Positions 16,427-24,801 of a stretch of DNA of 64,000 nt are shown one piece after another. The stretch is from Clostridia bacterium. Lineage in GTDB: Bacteria; Bacillota; Clostridia; Monoglobales; Monoglobaceae. Location of the stretch: positions 124,001 through 188,000 of the forward strand of contig JAFTJA010000013.1 of NCBI GenBank assembly GCA_017456605.1, in the 5' to 3' direction. The notes under the pieces were generated by a model that saw only the letters and a list, made by a program, of their open reading frames with translations, was not told where the DNA came from and did not search any database. How positions within the stretch are numbered: the first letter of the stretch is position 1; every line of letters starts with the position of its first letter. A program made the translations under genes and the position numbers.

Positions 16427-16448
16427 ACCCCATATCAAGGAGGTTAAT

Positions 16449-17501
16449 GTGAATAATCTCGAACTTATCAAAAAACTGAATTCAAACGGCACACTCTTGC
16501 ATAACGAATTTGTGCAGATACTCGCAACATTTACCAAAGATGATTTGGAGTTTGCACAAAGTCTCGCAAAAGAAATTGCCACAAAGCATTTTGGAAACAA
16601 AATTTATATACGTGGTCTCATTGAGTTCACAAATATCTGCAAACAAAACTGCTACTACTGCGGTCTCCGTGCTGAAAACAAAAATGTCCAGAGATACCGC
16701 CTCACAAAAGAAGATATCCTCTCATGCTGTGAAATTGGCTATCCATTGGGCTTTCGGACATTTGTGCTTCAGGGCGGCGAAGACTCATCTTTTAATGACG
16801 ATTTGATGTGCGACATTGTCAGATGCATTAAAGAAAAATATCCCGACTGTGCAGTGACACTGTCCATAGGCGAAAAATCAAGGGAAAGCTATCAAAAGCT
16901 TTTTGACGCGGGGGCAGACCGCTATCTTCTTCGCCACGAAACTGCAAACAGTGAGCATTACGGAAAGCTTCACCCCAAAAATCAAACCCTTGAGAGCAGA
17001 AAGAATTGCCTTTTTGAACTCAAAGAAATCGGTTTTCAAACCGGTTGCGGATTTATGGTGGGCTCACCCTATCAGACCTTTGATGCTCTGGCTGAAGATT
17101 TGCTTTTTATCCGTGAGCTTTCTCCCCATATGGTGGGAATCGGGCCCTTTATTCCTCACAAGGACACACCCTTTGGGGATAAGCCCCAAGGAAGTCTTCA
17201 TCTTACCCTTCTTCTTCTGGCTTTGGTGCGGATAATGCTCAAAAATGTGCTTCTTCCCTCCACCACCGCCCTTGGCACAATCCACAAAAAAGGTCGCGAA
17301 ATGGGGATTTTATCTGGTGCAAACGTTGTTATGCCAAACCTTTCACCCATAGAAGACAGAAAAAAATATATGCTTTATGATGGCAAAATTTCAACAAACG
17401 AAGAAGCTGCCGAAGGTCTTGAACTTCTTAAAAAGCGAATGAAATCAATCGGCTATGAAATTGTCACCGACCGCGGTGACTTCCCCAAAAACCAATTTTG
17501 A
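16449..17501 (+). CDS. hydE: [FeFe]-hydrogenase H-cluster radical SAM maturase HydE
   Basis: The 350-residue radical SAM enzyme carries the cluster motif C64-x3-C68-x2-C71 (C-K-Q-N-C-Y-Y-C), followed by G-L-R. HydE works with HydG and HydF to build the [2Fe] part of the H-cluster; it acts on the cysteine-bound iron-carbonyl-cyanide unit made by HydG to help form the bridging dithiomethylamine (established for the family). The start is GTG at 16449, since the overlapping ATG two bases before is closed at once by TGA and AAGGAGG lies 7 nt upstream. HydF and the hydrogenase itself are not in the window. Confidence 0.95.
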   Translation: MNNLELIKKLNSNGTLLHNEFVQILATFTKDDLEFAQSLAKEIATKHFGNKIYIRGLIEFTNICKQNCYYCGLRAENKNVQRYRLTKEDILSCCEIGYPLGFRTFVLQGGEDSSFNDDLMCDIVRCIKEKYPDCAVTLSIGEKSRESYQKLFDAGADRYLLRHETANSEHYGKLHPKNQTLESRKNCLFELKEIGFQTGCGFMVGSPYQTFDALAEDLLFIRELSPHMVGIGPFIPHKDTPFGDKPQGSLHLTLLLLALVRIMLKNVLLPSTTALGTIHKKGREMGILSGANVVMPNLSPIEDRKKYMLYDGKISTNEEAAEGLELLKKRMKSIGYEIVTDRGDFPKNQF

Positions 17502-17519
17502 CATAAAGGAGAATTTGTT

Positions 17520-18944
17520 ATGGCAATTTACAATCCAAAATCATCTGTAGCTGAAGAATTTATCAATCATCAGGAAATACTTGACACAATAGAATATGCA
17601 AAACAAAACAAATCAAACCGCGAGCTTATCTTTTCACTTATAAAGCGCGCGGAGGACTGCAAAGGTCTTTCCCACCGTGAGGCAGCTGTGCTTCTTGAAT
17701 GTGACATTCCAGAAGCCATTGCAGAGATTAAGGCTCTGGCAATCAAAATAAAAGAAAAGCTCTATGGCAACAGAATAGTTATGTTTGCGCCTCTTTACCT
17801 TTCAAATTACTGTGTAAATGGCTGCACATACTGTCCATATCACTATGGCAACAAATGCATCACCCGCAAAAAACTGACCCAGGAAGAAATCAAAGCCGAA
17901 GTCATTGCACTTCAGGATATGGGACACAAGCGCCTAGCAATCGAGCTTGGCGAAGACCCTGTCAACAACCCAATCGAATATGTCCTTGAGAGTATAAACA
18001 CCATCTATGGCATCAAGCACAAAAACGGTGCTATCCGCCGTGTAAATGTTAATATCGCGGCTACAACTGTGGAAAATTATCGAAAGCTTAAAGACGCAGG
18101 CATTGGCACATACATTCTCTTTCAGGAAACCTATCACAAAGAAAACTATGAAATGCTTCATCCAACTGGTCCAAAGCACGACTATGCATATCATACCGAA
18201 GCTATGGACAGAGCTATGGACGGCGGCATTGACGATGTGGGCATCGGTGTTCTTTTCGGGCTCGAAATGTATCGCTATGACTTCGTAGGGCTCCTGATGC
18301 ACGCAGAGCACCTGGAGGCAGCAAAAGGCGTTGGCCCCCACACAATAAGCGTTCCCAGAATTTGTCCTGCCGAGGGTATAGACAAGGATTCATTTACGAA
18401 TGCTATTTCTGATGAGATTTTCGAAAAGATTGTTGCCATTATCCGCATTGCCGTTCCCTACACCGGTATGATTATATCAACCCGTGAGTCGAAGGCATCC
18501 CGTGAAAGAGTGCTGCGGCTTGGTGTATCACAGATTAGCGGCGGTTCAAAAACTACGGTTGGCGGATACATTCACGACGAGGACGAAAGCGAAAACTCAG
18601 CACAGTTTGACATCAGCGACACACGTCCCCTTGACAGCGTTGTAAACTGGCTTTTGGAGCTTGGCTACATTCCAAGCTTCTGTACTGCTTGCTACCGCGA
18701 GGGCAGGACGGGCGACCGCTTTATGTCGCTTATAAAGTCGGGACAAATCGCAAACTGCTGTCAGCCAAACGCTCTTATAACACTGAAAGAATACCTTATG
18801 GATTATGCATCTCCTGAAACGGTGAAAAACGGTATTGCGGTTATAAAGAAAGAAATTGAAAAAGTTCCCAATGAGAAAACCCGAGGATTGGCTAAAAAAT
18901 ATATAGAAGAAATCGAAAACGGAAAAAGAGATTTTAGATTTTAA
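17520..18944 (+). CDS. hydG: [FeFe]-hydrogenase maturase HydG (tyrosine lyase)
   Basis: The 474-residue radical SAM enzyme cleaves tyrosine to p-cresol plus CO and cyanide, which become iron ligands of the H-cluster. Seen: the N-terminal radical SAM motif C98-x3-C102-x2-C105 ('CVNGCTYCPYH') and the C-terminal auxiliary cluster motif C388-x2-C391-x22-C414 that distinguishes HydG from ThiH. Length and motif spacing are typical, so the enzyme looks intact. It lies 18 nt behind hydE with an AAAGGAG site and is followed by a Dabb protein. Tyrosine demand for this enzyme may be of interest given the tyrosine T-box operon at 52-60 kb (inference). Confidence 0.96.
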   Translation: MAIYNPKSSVAEEFINHQEILDTIEYAKQNKSNRELIFSLIKRAEDCKGLSHREAAVLLECDIPEAIAEIKALAIKIKEKLYGNRIVMFAPLYLSNYCVNGCTYCPYHYGNKCITRKKLTQEEIKAEVIALQDMGHKRLAIELGEDPVNNPIEYVLESINTIYGIKHKNGAIRRVNVNIAATTVENYRKLKDAGIGTYILFQETYHKENYEMLHPTGPKHDYAYHTEAMDRAMDGGIDDVGIGVLFGLEMYRYDFVGLLMHAEHLEAAKGVGPHTISVPRICPAEGIDKDSFTNAISDEIFEKIVAIIRIAVPYTGMIISTRESKASRERVLRLGVSQISGGSKTTVGGYIHDEDESENSAQFDISDTRPLDSVVNWLLELGYIPSFCTACYREGRTGDRFMSLIKSGQIANCCQPNALITLKEYLMDYASPETVKNGIAVIKKEIEKVPNEKTRGLAKKYIEEIENGKRDFRF

Positions 18945-18962
18945 TTTGAAAGGAGTTTAAAA

Positions 18963-19262
18963 ATGGTAAAACACATTATTATCTGGAATTTTAAAGCAGA
19001 AATGTCAGAAAGCGAAAAGCTTTCCGCCTTTGAAAAAATAAAATCAGGACTTGAAGGTCTTTTGGGACAAATAGACGGACTGTGTGAAATAAAGGTCTAT
19101 GGAAATCCTTTGCCATCATCAAACGGTGACCTTATCTTAGACAGCACCTTCCGTGATGAAGCATCCCTCAACGGCTATCAGACAAACCCCAAACATGTCG
19201 AGGTTGCAACCTTTGTCCGCTCGGTTGTGGAAGCCCGCAAGTGTATTGATTTTGAAATTTAA
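18963..19262 (+). CDS. Dabb (stress-responsive alpha/beta barrel) domain protein
   Basis: The 99-residue protein is a single Dabb domain, a ferredoxin-like dimeric barrel ('MVKHIIIWNFKAEMSESEKL' start, H4 conserved, F-V-R-S-V-V near residue 84). Homologues are small cytoplasmic dimers of mostly unknown function; some are olivetolic-acid cyclase-like or haem-related. It is the fourth gene of the hydrogenase-maturation operon, 18 nt after hydG, with GAAAGGAG ahead of the start and a terminator 15 nt after the stop. It is therefore certainly co-transcribed. Whether it has any part in H-cluster assembly is unknown. Confidence 0.85.
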   Translation: MVKHIIIWNFKAEMSESEKLSAFEKIKSGLEGLLGQIDGLCEIKVYGNPLPSSNGDLILDSTFRDEASLNGYQTNPKHVEVATFVRSVVEARKCIDFEI

Positions 19263-19276
19263 TTTGTTCTCTAACC

Positions 19277-19305
19277 AAAAAAGCCACCCGCTGGGTGGCT
19301 TTTTT
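19277..19305. terminator. Bidirectional terminator between hydG operon and phosphoesterase
   Basis: AAAAAGCCACCC-GCT-GGGTGGCTTTTTT serves both converging genes. Confidence 0.9.
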
Positions 19306-20164
19306 ATCTTTTAACAAGTTCGGCAACAATAATTTCGGGTTTATTGTTTATTCTCACAGGCATCAAACTGTTTCCTATGCCCCGACTGACAACCATGCTG
19401 GTATTTTCTTTCGTATATATTCCGCTATAATACGAGGGAAAAAACCCCTGTCCCGGCGCATAAAGACCGCCAAGCTTTGGCAAAACAAACTGCCCGCCAT
19501 GTGCGTGACCCGAAAATACCAAATCAACTTTGTGCTGTACATAACTCTCAAAAATTTCAGGTCGGTGCGAAAGTAAGATTTTGTAATTCTCATTATCAGG
19601 AATGATCCTTGAAAGCTGTTCTTCAATTTTTGCAGCTCTTTTTTTATCTGTTTCTTCCATATAAAACGCCGGATCGCTCATACCAATCAAGGTTATTTCA
19701 CTATTTTCGACAACTATTTCAAGATGGTCATCTTCAAGAACAAACACTCCACACGCAGAAATGTTTTCTTTAAAGCCATTATATTCTTTTATTCTTGCTT
19801 CATGATTTCCGTTTGCATAATATGTCGGTGCAATCTTCACAAGCTCCTGGGCCAAGGAAATTGCCGTTTTTATATCAAGTCTGCGTGCATCAATCATGTC
19901 TCCGGTGATGACAACAATATCCGGAGCTGCTTTTTTAATCATATCAACAAGCTTTTGATTGTCCCGTCCAAACTTTGTGTTGTGAAAATCGGATATTTGC
20001 ACTATTTTAAAATTATCGAAGTCCTCCGGAATATTTTTGGATATCACATCAATTTTTCTCAATTGTATATCCAAATTGCCATTTATAATCCAAAAAACAC
20101 CCAGTATTAAAATTATCATAGCCGCAAAAAGCAAAAGAAATTGCTTTTTCTTATTTTTCATCAT
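19304..20164 (-). CDS. Membrane-anchored metallophosphoesterase (YaeI-like)
   Basis: The 286-residue protein has an N-terminal membrane helix (about residues 8-27) and a calcineurin-like phosphoesterase domain. Metal-binding motifs are in order: I-S-D-F-H-N (D-x-H, about residue 58), I-T-G-D-M-I-D (G-D), Y-A-N-G-N-H-E (G-N-H), L-L-S-H-R-P and V-F-S-G-H-A-H-G-G-Q (G-H-x-H). Similar proteins such as YaeI and YkuE act on phospholipid or lipid-linked substrates at the membrane; the substrate here is unknown. It is transcribed with the DUF4432 gene 12 nt upstream. The ribosome site is a weak GGTGA. Confidence 0.9.
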   Translation of the reverse strand: MMKNKKKQFLLLFAAMIILILGVFWIINGNLDIQLRKIDVISKNIPEDFDNFKIVQISDFHNTKFGRDNQKLVDMIKKAAPDIVVITGDMIDARRLDIKTAISLAQELVKIAPTYYANGNHEARIKEYNGFKENISACGVFVLEDDHLEIVVENSEITLIGMSDPAFYMEETDKKRAAKIEEQLSRIIPDNENYKILLSHRPEIFESYVQHKVDLVFSGHAHGGQFVLPKLGGLYAPGQGFFPSYYSGIYTKENTSMVVSRGIGNSLMPVRINNKPEIIVAELVKR

Positions 20165-20176
20165 ATCACCAATATC

Positions 20177-21112
20177 TTATTTTTTCAATTCCTTAAAACT
20201 AAATTTAAGATTTGTCTTGTATTCCTCAAAAGGCTTGACAGAAACAAACTTGTTGTTGTCAATAATATCCTGTCCGCCAAGGGAAGTTGTTCGGGGCTCA
20301 AGACCAACAACGTATTCACTCTCGCCCAGCATTTTCCACACAAGAAAATCAGGGAGTGTGTTTCTTTCGTATGTGATATATGCACCGATTTCGCCGTTTT
20401 CTATGCCCGCTGTGGCAACATCACCTGTATGCTTGACATCAAAACATTCTTCTTCTATTCCGTGAACCGGTGCGCAAATATCCGCAATATCCTCAGGAAC
20501 GTTTATCATCTTTGCACCCTCTCTTACAAGTGGATATCCGAAGTTGCAATGATAGCAAAGAGCAACGTCTTCATCATTGAAACCCTGATTGATTATGGTA
20601 TCCTCAACAGTAAACTCCTCAGCAAAAAGCTTTGTGGTAATTGTTCGTCTGAACAAAAGATTTTCGCCAAAGACAACGCTCTCACGCATTTCGCCTGTCA
20701 CTTTCATAACGTATTCGTCACCAACCCAGTCCGCAAAAACAGACACATTCTGCGCCGGAGTGTTGGCAATTCTGCCGTGAAGTCCCTGCTTGCCAACAGG
20801 TCCGCCTATATTTTTGAGGCCACAGGTAGTAATCAATCCGCCATAAAACCCCCTGAGCCAGTTTGTGTCGTCTTTTTCATAAAATGCAGGCGCAGTAATC
20901 CCAGTCTTTGATAGCCAGCTTATCGCATGTTCTTTGTAATATGCCTGCGCAATATCCATAGCTCTGTCAGGCAAAATCACAAAACGAATTTTCCCAGTAC
21001 TTACCTCAATGGCCTGAACGCCCTTTGCCCGACCGTCATTGAATGTGAAATTTCTTATTCCGCCAATCTGCTCAACAGAGCCAACGTGCTTCATCAATTC
21101 CTGTTTATTCAT
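20177..21112 (-). CDS. DUF4432 aldose-1-epimerase-like protein
   Basis: The 311-residue protein belongs to the galactose-mutarotase-like beta-sandwich family DUF4432. Recognisable stretches are 'VILPDRAMDIAQAYYKEHAI', 'GFYGGLITTCGLKNIGGPVG', the likely catalytic H-G-R-I-A-N-T-P motif (about residue 112) and 'YHCNFGYPLV'. Homologues in sugar loci act on, or bind, sugar anomers; the substrate is not known. It precedes the phosphoesterase by 12 nt. Upstream is a decayed esterase gene, so this may be the surviving end of a longer sugar-use locus (inference). Confidence 0.8.
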   Translation of the reverse strand: MNKQELMKHVGSVEQIGGIRNFTFNDGRAKGVQAIEVSTGKIRFVILPDRAMDIAQAYYKEHAISWLSKTGITAPAFYEKDDTNWLRGFYGGLITTCGLKNIGGPVGKQGLHGRIANTPAQNVSVFADWVGDEYVMKVTGEMRESVVFGENLLFRRTITTKLFAEEFTVEDTIINQGFNDEDVALCYHCNFGYPLVREGAKMINVPEDIADICAPVHGIEEECFDVKHTGDVATAGIENGEIGAYITYERNTLPDFLVWKMLGESEYVVGLEPRTTSLGGQDIIDNNKFVSVKPFEEYKTNLKFSFKELKK

Positions 21113-21153
21113 TTTTATCTCCCTCCGCCTTGCATTTTAGGCAAATGTTAAAA

Positions 21154-21409
21154 TTATTTTCTTAAATTTTCTCTTATGACATCAATAACCTTTTGGGCAC
21201 AGACTTCAATACCCACATCAGTAAGGTGTATTTTGTCATCCTCGCGTATATAGAAAAACACCCTCACGGTCACCGCACACTCCTTGATATGCACCGCCGG
21301 GAATAACAAGCATTGTTTTTCTGACAAAGTCTTTCAGCTGGTCTGATATAAAAGCCTCAAGAAAGGCATCCGGGTCTTTTTCGTCAAATCTTATCTTTTT
21401 ATATAGCAT
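21154..21409 (-). pseudogene. Composite esterase remnant
   Basis: From ATG at 21409 the minus strand encodes about 50 residues like the N-terminus of acetyl-esterase-type alpha/beta hydrolases ('RKTMLVIPGGAYQGVCGDRE'), then hits TGA at 21236-21238. In the next frame the DNA encodes 'DDKIHLTDVGIEVCAQKVID' and ends at 21154, a stretch like the C-terminus of a GDSL/SGNH esterase with the catalytic D-x-x-H motif. The two halves are of different fold families, so a deletion seems to have joined the start of one gene to the end of another. Neither half can be functional alone. Confidence 0.65.
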
Positions 21410-21632
21410 AGCATCATTCGCTACTTATGTAAATTTCATACATTATCGATTATATTTAATGTCAGTATACCATAGTTATATCATTAAATCAATATATAAA
21501 AAATTTGTTGTTGTACTTGCACGGGACAAAAGCGCCTTGCATAAACTAACTATATATTTTTACAAAAGCGGTTTGCCCCAAAGGTAATTTTCATTTTATT
21601 GTCGTAAATTCCCCGACAGATTGGAGCTGTGT
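21410..21632. other. AT-rich intergenic stretch before sigK
   Basis: No open frame or clear hairpin was found. It presumably holds the mother-cell promoter of sigK, but no convincing sigma-E-type -35/-10 pair could be fixed by eye. Confidence 0.4.
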
Positions 21633-22328
21633 ATGTTTGGTTTGTTTGATTCACTGATAGAGTCCATTGTGTTTTTAATTTCCTTTGTTTCAGGAAATAT
21701 GACCTTTCCAAAAACACTCACCGCCAAAGAAGAGAAACTTTACATAGAAAAAATGGAAAGCGGTGACGTTGATGCCAAAAACAAGCTCATTGAGCACAAC
21801 CTCAGGCTTGTGGCACATATTGCAAAAAAGTATTCCGGAAACATACGTGACAACGAGGATTTGATTTCTTTGGGCACCATTGGCCTCATAAAAGCGATAA
21901 ACAGCTTTGACTCATCAAAAGGAACAAGACTTGTCACCTATGCCGCAAGATGTATTGAAAACGAAATCCTTATGCTTATGCGAAGCAACAAAAAAACTCA
22001 GGGCGATGTATCGCTCAATGACCCCATAGGTACAGACAAAGAGGGTAACCAGATTTTGCTTATGGATATTATCGGTGCTGACGAGGAAGACGTAATAAAA
22101 GAAATCGACAAAAAATCACAGATAAAAAAGCTGTATGAAAACATAAAAAACCGCCTTGACATACGTGAACGGCGGATAATTGAGATGCGTTACGGTTTGG
22201 GTGACAGCAGCGAGATGACACAATCGGAAATTGCAGAAATAATGGGCATTTCACGTTCATATGTGTCGCGAATTGAAAAAAAAGCAATCGAAAAGCTCAA
22301 GTATGGAATTTGTGATGAGGATATCTAA
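21633..22328 (+). CDS. sigK: Sporulation sigma factor SigK
   Basis: The 231-residue sigma-70-family protein matches late mother-cell sigma-K: region 2 'LIEHNLRLVAHIAKKYSGNI' and 'DLISLGTIGLIKAI', the phrase 'ENEILMLMRSNKKT', 'DVSLNDPIG' and a C-terminal region 4 with 'IMGISRSYVSRIEKKAIEKL'. The hydrophobic N-terminus (residues 1-20, 'MFGLFDSLIESIVFLISF') looks like the pro-sequence that is removed by SpoIVFB-type proteolysis. ATG at 21633 is chosen since TTGGAG lies 6 nt upstream. The gene is continuous; there is no skin-type insertion. It points to an endospore former. Confidence 0.92.
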   Translation: MFGLFDSLIESIVFLISFVSGNMTFPKTLTAKEEKLYIEKMESGDVDAKNKLIEHNLRLVAHIAKKYSGNIRDNEDLISLGTIGLIKAINSFDSSKGTRLVTYAARCIENEILMLMRSNKKTQGDVSLNDPIGTDKEGNQILLMDIIGADEEDVIKEIDKKSQIKKLYENIKNRLDIRERRIIEMRYGLGDSSEMTQSEIAEIMGISRSYVSRIEKKAIEKLKYGICDEDI

Positions 22329-22355
22329 AAAAGGATTGAAAAAATCAATCCTTTT
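22328..22355. terminator. Bidirectional terminator between sigK and xerD
   Basis: AAAAAGGATTG and CAATCCTTTTT form the stem; U-runs are present in both directions. Confidence 0.85.
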
Positions 22356-22360
22356 TCTTT

Positions 22361-23263
22361 TTAAACAGTTTGCTTTTTCTTTGCTCTTGGATGCGCGCTC
22401 TTGTAAACATCCTGAAGATGTTTTTTTAGAACACTGGTATAAATCTGCGTGGACGAAATATCCGTATGTCCAAGCATTTCCTGAAGAGATTTGAGGTCCG
22501 CTCCGTTCTCAAGCAGGTGCGTTGCAAAAGAATGTCTGAGTGTATGTGGGGTTATATCTGTCTTGATATTCGCCATAGATGCATATTTCTTTATTATCTT
22601 CCAAAAACCCTGACGGGTCATCTTTGTGCCGTTACAGTTTACAAACAGATTTTCCACCTTGCTGTTTCCCCGGATAAGCTGTTCTCTTGCTGTTTCTATG
22701 TATGTTTTCACAGCCTTTTTGGCCAGTGAATAAACGGGAATAACCCTCATTTTTTTGCCCTGGTTGCAGTTTATATAACCAATATTCATATCAACATCCG
22801 ACATTTTGAGCTCAATCATTTCGCTCACTCGCATGCCTGTTGCGTAAAGGAGCTCAAGCATGGCTTTGTCACGACAACCTTTCGCATCGCGAATATCTGG
22901 TTGTTCAAGAAGGTCTTCTATTTCCTCACTGGTAAGAATAGCCGGAAGCTTTTTATCCGCCTTCAAAGAATGAAGATTTTGAGTAGGGTCCTGAGTAATA
23001 ACCCCCTCGTTTTGCAAAAACCTATAAAAAGACCGAATGGATGCGAGATTTCTTGAAACTGTTGATGCCGATTTCCCTGCTTTTTGCAAAGTCATAAAAT
23101 AATCAAGAATAACCGCTCCGCTTGCATTTTCGGGAGCAAAGCCTTTTTCTTCCTGGTATGCAAAAAAAGCATTCAGGTCCCGTCTGTAAGACACAAGTGT
23201 GTTTTCTGACGCGCCTTTTTTCTTTTTAAGAAAATTAAAATATTTTTCAACTGTATTTTTCAT
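22361..23263 (-). CDS. xerD: Site-specific tyrosine recombinase XerD
   Basis: The 300-residue protein has an N-terminal SAM-like core-binding domain (residues 1-90, 'NLASIRSFYRFLQNEGVI') and a C-terminal catalytic domain. The latter contains G-M-R-V-S-E (first Arg), the H-x-x-R box H-T-L-R-H-S-F-A-T-H, L-G-H-T and the tyrosine in S-S-T-Q-I-Y. XerD with XerC resolves chromosome dimers at dif. Its place next to spoIIM matches the ripX/spoIIM neighbourhood of other Firmicutes, and favours the housekeeping enzyme over a phage integrase. It lies 15 nt after spoIIM. Confidence 0.92.
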   Translation of the reverse strand: MKNTVEKYFNFLKKKKGASENTLVSYRRDLNAFFAYQEEKGFAPENASGAVILDYFMTLQKAGKSASTVSRNLASIRSFYRFLQNEGVITQDPTQNLHSLKADKKLPAILTSEEIEDLLEQPDIRDAKGCRDKAMLELLYATGMRVSEMIELKMSDVDMNIGYINCNQGKKMRVIPVYSLAKKAVKTYIETAREQLIRGNSKVENLFVNCNGTKMTRQGFWKIIKKYASMANIKTDITPHTLRHSFATHLLENGADLKSLQEMLGHTDISSTQIYTSVLKKHLQDVYKSAHPRAKKKQTV

Positions 23264-23278
23264 CTGGCTTCCTTCTTC

Positions 23279-23920
23279 CTATCTACCTAAAAATGAACAT
23301 ATCGGTTTTAAAACCGGTGGCACAACAAATGCATCGATAAAACTGCACAAAACTAAAACCGCAATAATACCAAGAAGAAAAACCAGATTTTTAAGATACA
23401 TTTCTTTGCGTATATTAAGCGCATCGCCCCGCTTTTTCAGATTATGCAAAGAGAGCGCGTAGCTGATGTTGAACACTGCGTAAATTATGAGCGCAGGAAA
23501 CAAAATCATTATCTGCGGCAAAAGCGATGCAAGGACAAAAAGAATTCCTTTCCCCTTGTAAAGCTGGATAAGAAACACGGTGGTAAACCCCATCTTATAT
23601 CCCCTCGCCGCTATTTGTATAACACCCAATGGAATCAGCCAAACACAAAGTCCTGACACCCACAAAAACAGTACCGTCTTTACGTTGTTGTAAAGCGAAA
23701 CTTTGAAGACCTCTCCCCTGTCAACCGACTGGATAGTATAAGCCGACAGGAAGTTGTTCATATATGTGCCAAGGGACTCATAATTTTCGGTATTCATCGT
23801 GATTGCCGACAAAGAACCGATTACTGTGCCTGCAACAAGACAGAAAAACGTTAAAACAAACAAAACCTTGCTGCAACTGATGTAATCGGTTATAGTTTTG
23901 AAAAAATATTTTCTTTTCAT
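23279..23920 (-). CDS. spoIIM: Stage II sporulation protein M
   Basis: The roughly 213-residue integral membrane protein has about five hydrophobic helices, including 'VLFVLTFFCLVAGTVIGSLS', 'NVKTVLFLWVSGLCVWLIPL' and 'NLVFLLGIIAVLVLCSFIDA', a pattern that matches SpoIIM. SpoIIM acts with SpoIID and SpoIIP in peptidoglycan remodelling during engulfment of the forespore. The ATG at 23920, with GAGGTGAG upstream, is chosen over one 45 nt earlier. It is directly upstream of xerD on the same strand, as in Bacillus. Confidence 0.85.
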   Translation of the reverse strand: MKRKYFFKTITDYISCSKVLFVLTFFCLVAGTVIGSLSAITMNTENYESLGTYMNNFLSAYTIQSVDRGEVFKVSLYNNVKTVLFLWVSGLCVWLIPLGVIQIAARGYKMGFTTVFLIQLYKGKGILFVLASLLPQIMILFPALIIYAVFNISYALSLHNLKKRGDALNIRKEMYLKNLVFLLGIIAVLVLCSFIDAFVVPPVLKPICSFLGR

Positions 23921-23993
23921 AGCTTTCTCACCTCGTAAAACCGTTTTTACATAGATATGAGACAAGCTGTGAAAATATGAAAGTTATTAAAAT

Positions 23994-24791
23994 TTATTTT
24001 GACATTTCATCAGCTCTTTTTATGCAGGCGTCAACCGCCTGTGAAACAGCCACCGAAAACCCTGACTTTTCCAGTTCACAAACTGCTGCAATTGTTGTTC
24101 CGCCGGGAGAGCACACCGCATCTTTAAGAGTCTGAGGATGTTCATGTGTTTCAAGCACCATTTTTGACGCACCCTCTACCGCTTTAGCCGCAAGCCTTAG
24201 CGCTGTTTCCTTTGGCAAGCCGTGTTTGACTCCGCCGTCTGCCATAGCATCAATCATCATATAAACATATGCCGGACTGCTTCCGTGAAGAGCCGTTGCG
24301 GTGTTTATGTGCTTTTCTTCCAAAATAACAACCTCGCCAACAGCCGAAAAAACATCCTCCGCTATTTCAAGTTCTGCTTTTTGTATATTTTTGTTTGGAA
24401 AAATAACTGTCATCCCACAACCGACCTTTGCCGGGGTATTAGGCATGGCACGCACAATTTTTACGTCGTCACCAAGAATTTTTTCTATTGATTCAATGGT
24501 TGTGCCGGCAGCGATTGAAACAAAAAGCTTATCCCCTGAAACGGCTTTTGCTTCTTCAAGAACACTGGGAAGTATATTGGGCTTTACCGCAAAAATTATA
24601 ACATCACTGCGACTTATCACTTCAATATTGCTTTCGCTTACAAACACCCCAAAAGTGCTCCACTTCTCGAGATTTGACGCGTTTTTGTCACTTATTGAAA
24701 GTGCTTTTGGATTTATCTTTCCTGATTTGAGAAGCCCTCCCGCCAGAGCAGAAGCCATATTTCCCGCACCAACTATACCAATCTTCACCAT
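23994..24791 (-). CDS. proC: Pyrroline-5-carboxylate reductase
   Basis: The 265-residue enzyme makes proline from pyrroline-5-carboxylate with NAD(P)H. The dinucleotide-binding start 'VKIGIVGAGNMASALAGGLL' and the C-terminal signature 'DAVCSPGGTTIAAVCELEKS' are diagnostic. The start is ATG at 24791 with AAAAGGAG 6 nt before it; the upstream in-frame ATG has no ribosome site. The gene follows the aminotransferase gene by 10 nt and probably shares its promoter at 26037-26065. Confidence 0.95.
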   Translation of the reverse strand: MVKIGIVGAGNMASALAGGLLKSGKINPKALSISDKNASNLEKWSTFGVFVSESNIEVISRSDVIIFAVKPNILPSVLEEAKAVSGDKLFVSIAAGTTIESIEKILGDDVKIVRAMPNTPAKVGCGMTVIFPNKNIQKAELEIAEDVFSAVGEVVILEEKHINTATALHGSSPAYVYMMIDAMADGGVKHGLPKETALRLAAKAVEGASKMVLETHEHPQTLKDAVCSPGGTTIAAVCELEKSGFSVAVSQAVDACIKRADEMSK

Positions 24792-24801
24792 AATTCTCCT
24801 T

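Noticed and set aside
21633-22328. A skin-like insertion or excision site in sigK
   Set aside because: The sigK frame is continuous. The neighbouring tyrosine recombinase is housekeeping XerD, convergent and separated by a terminator, not a skin-type serine recombinase.
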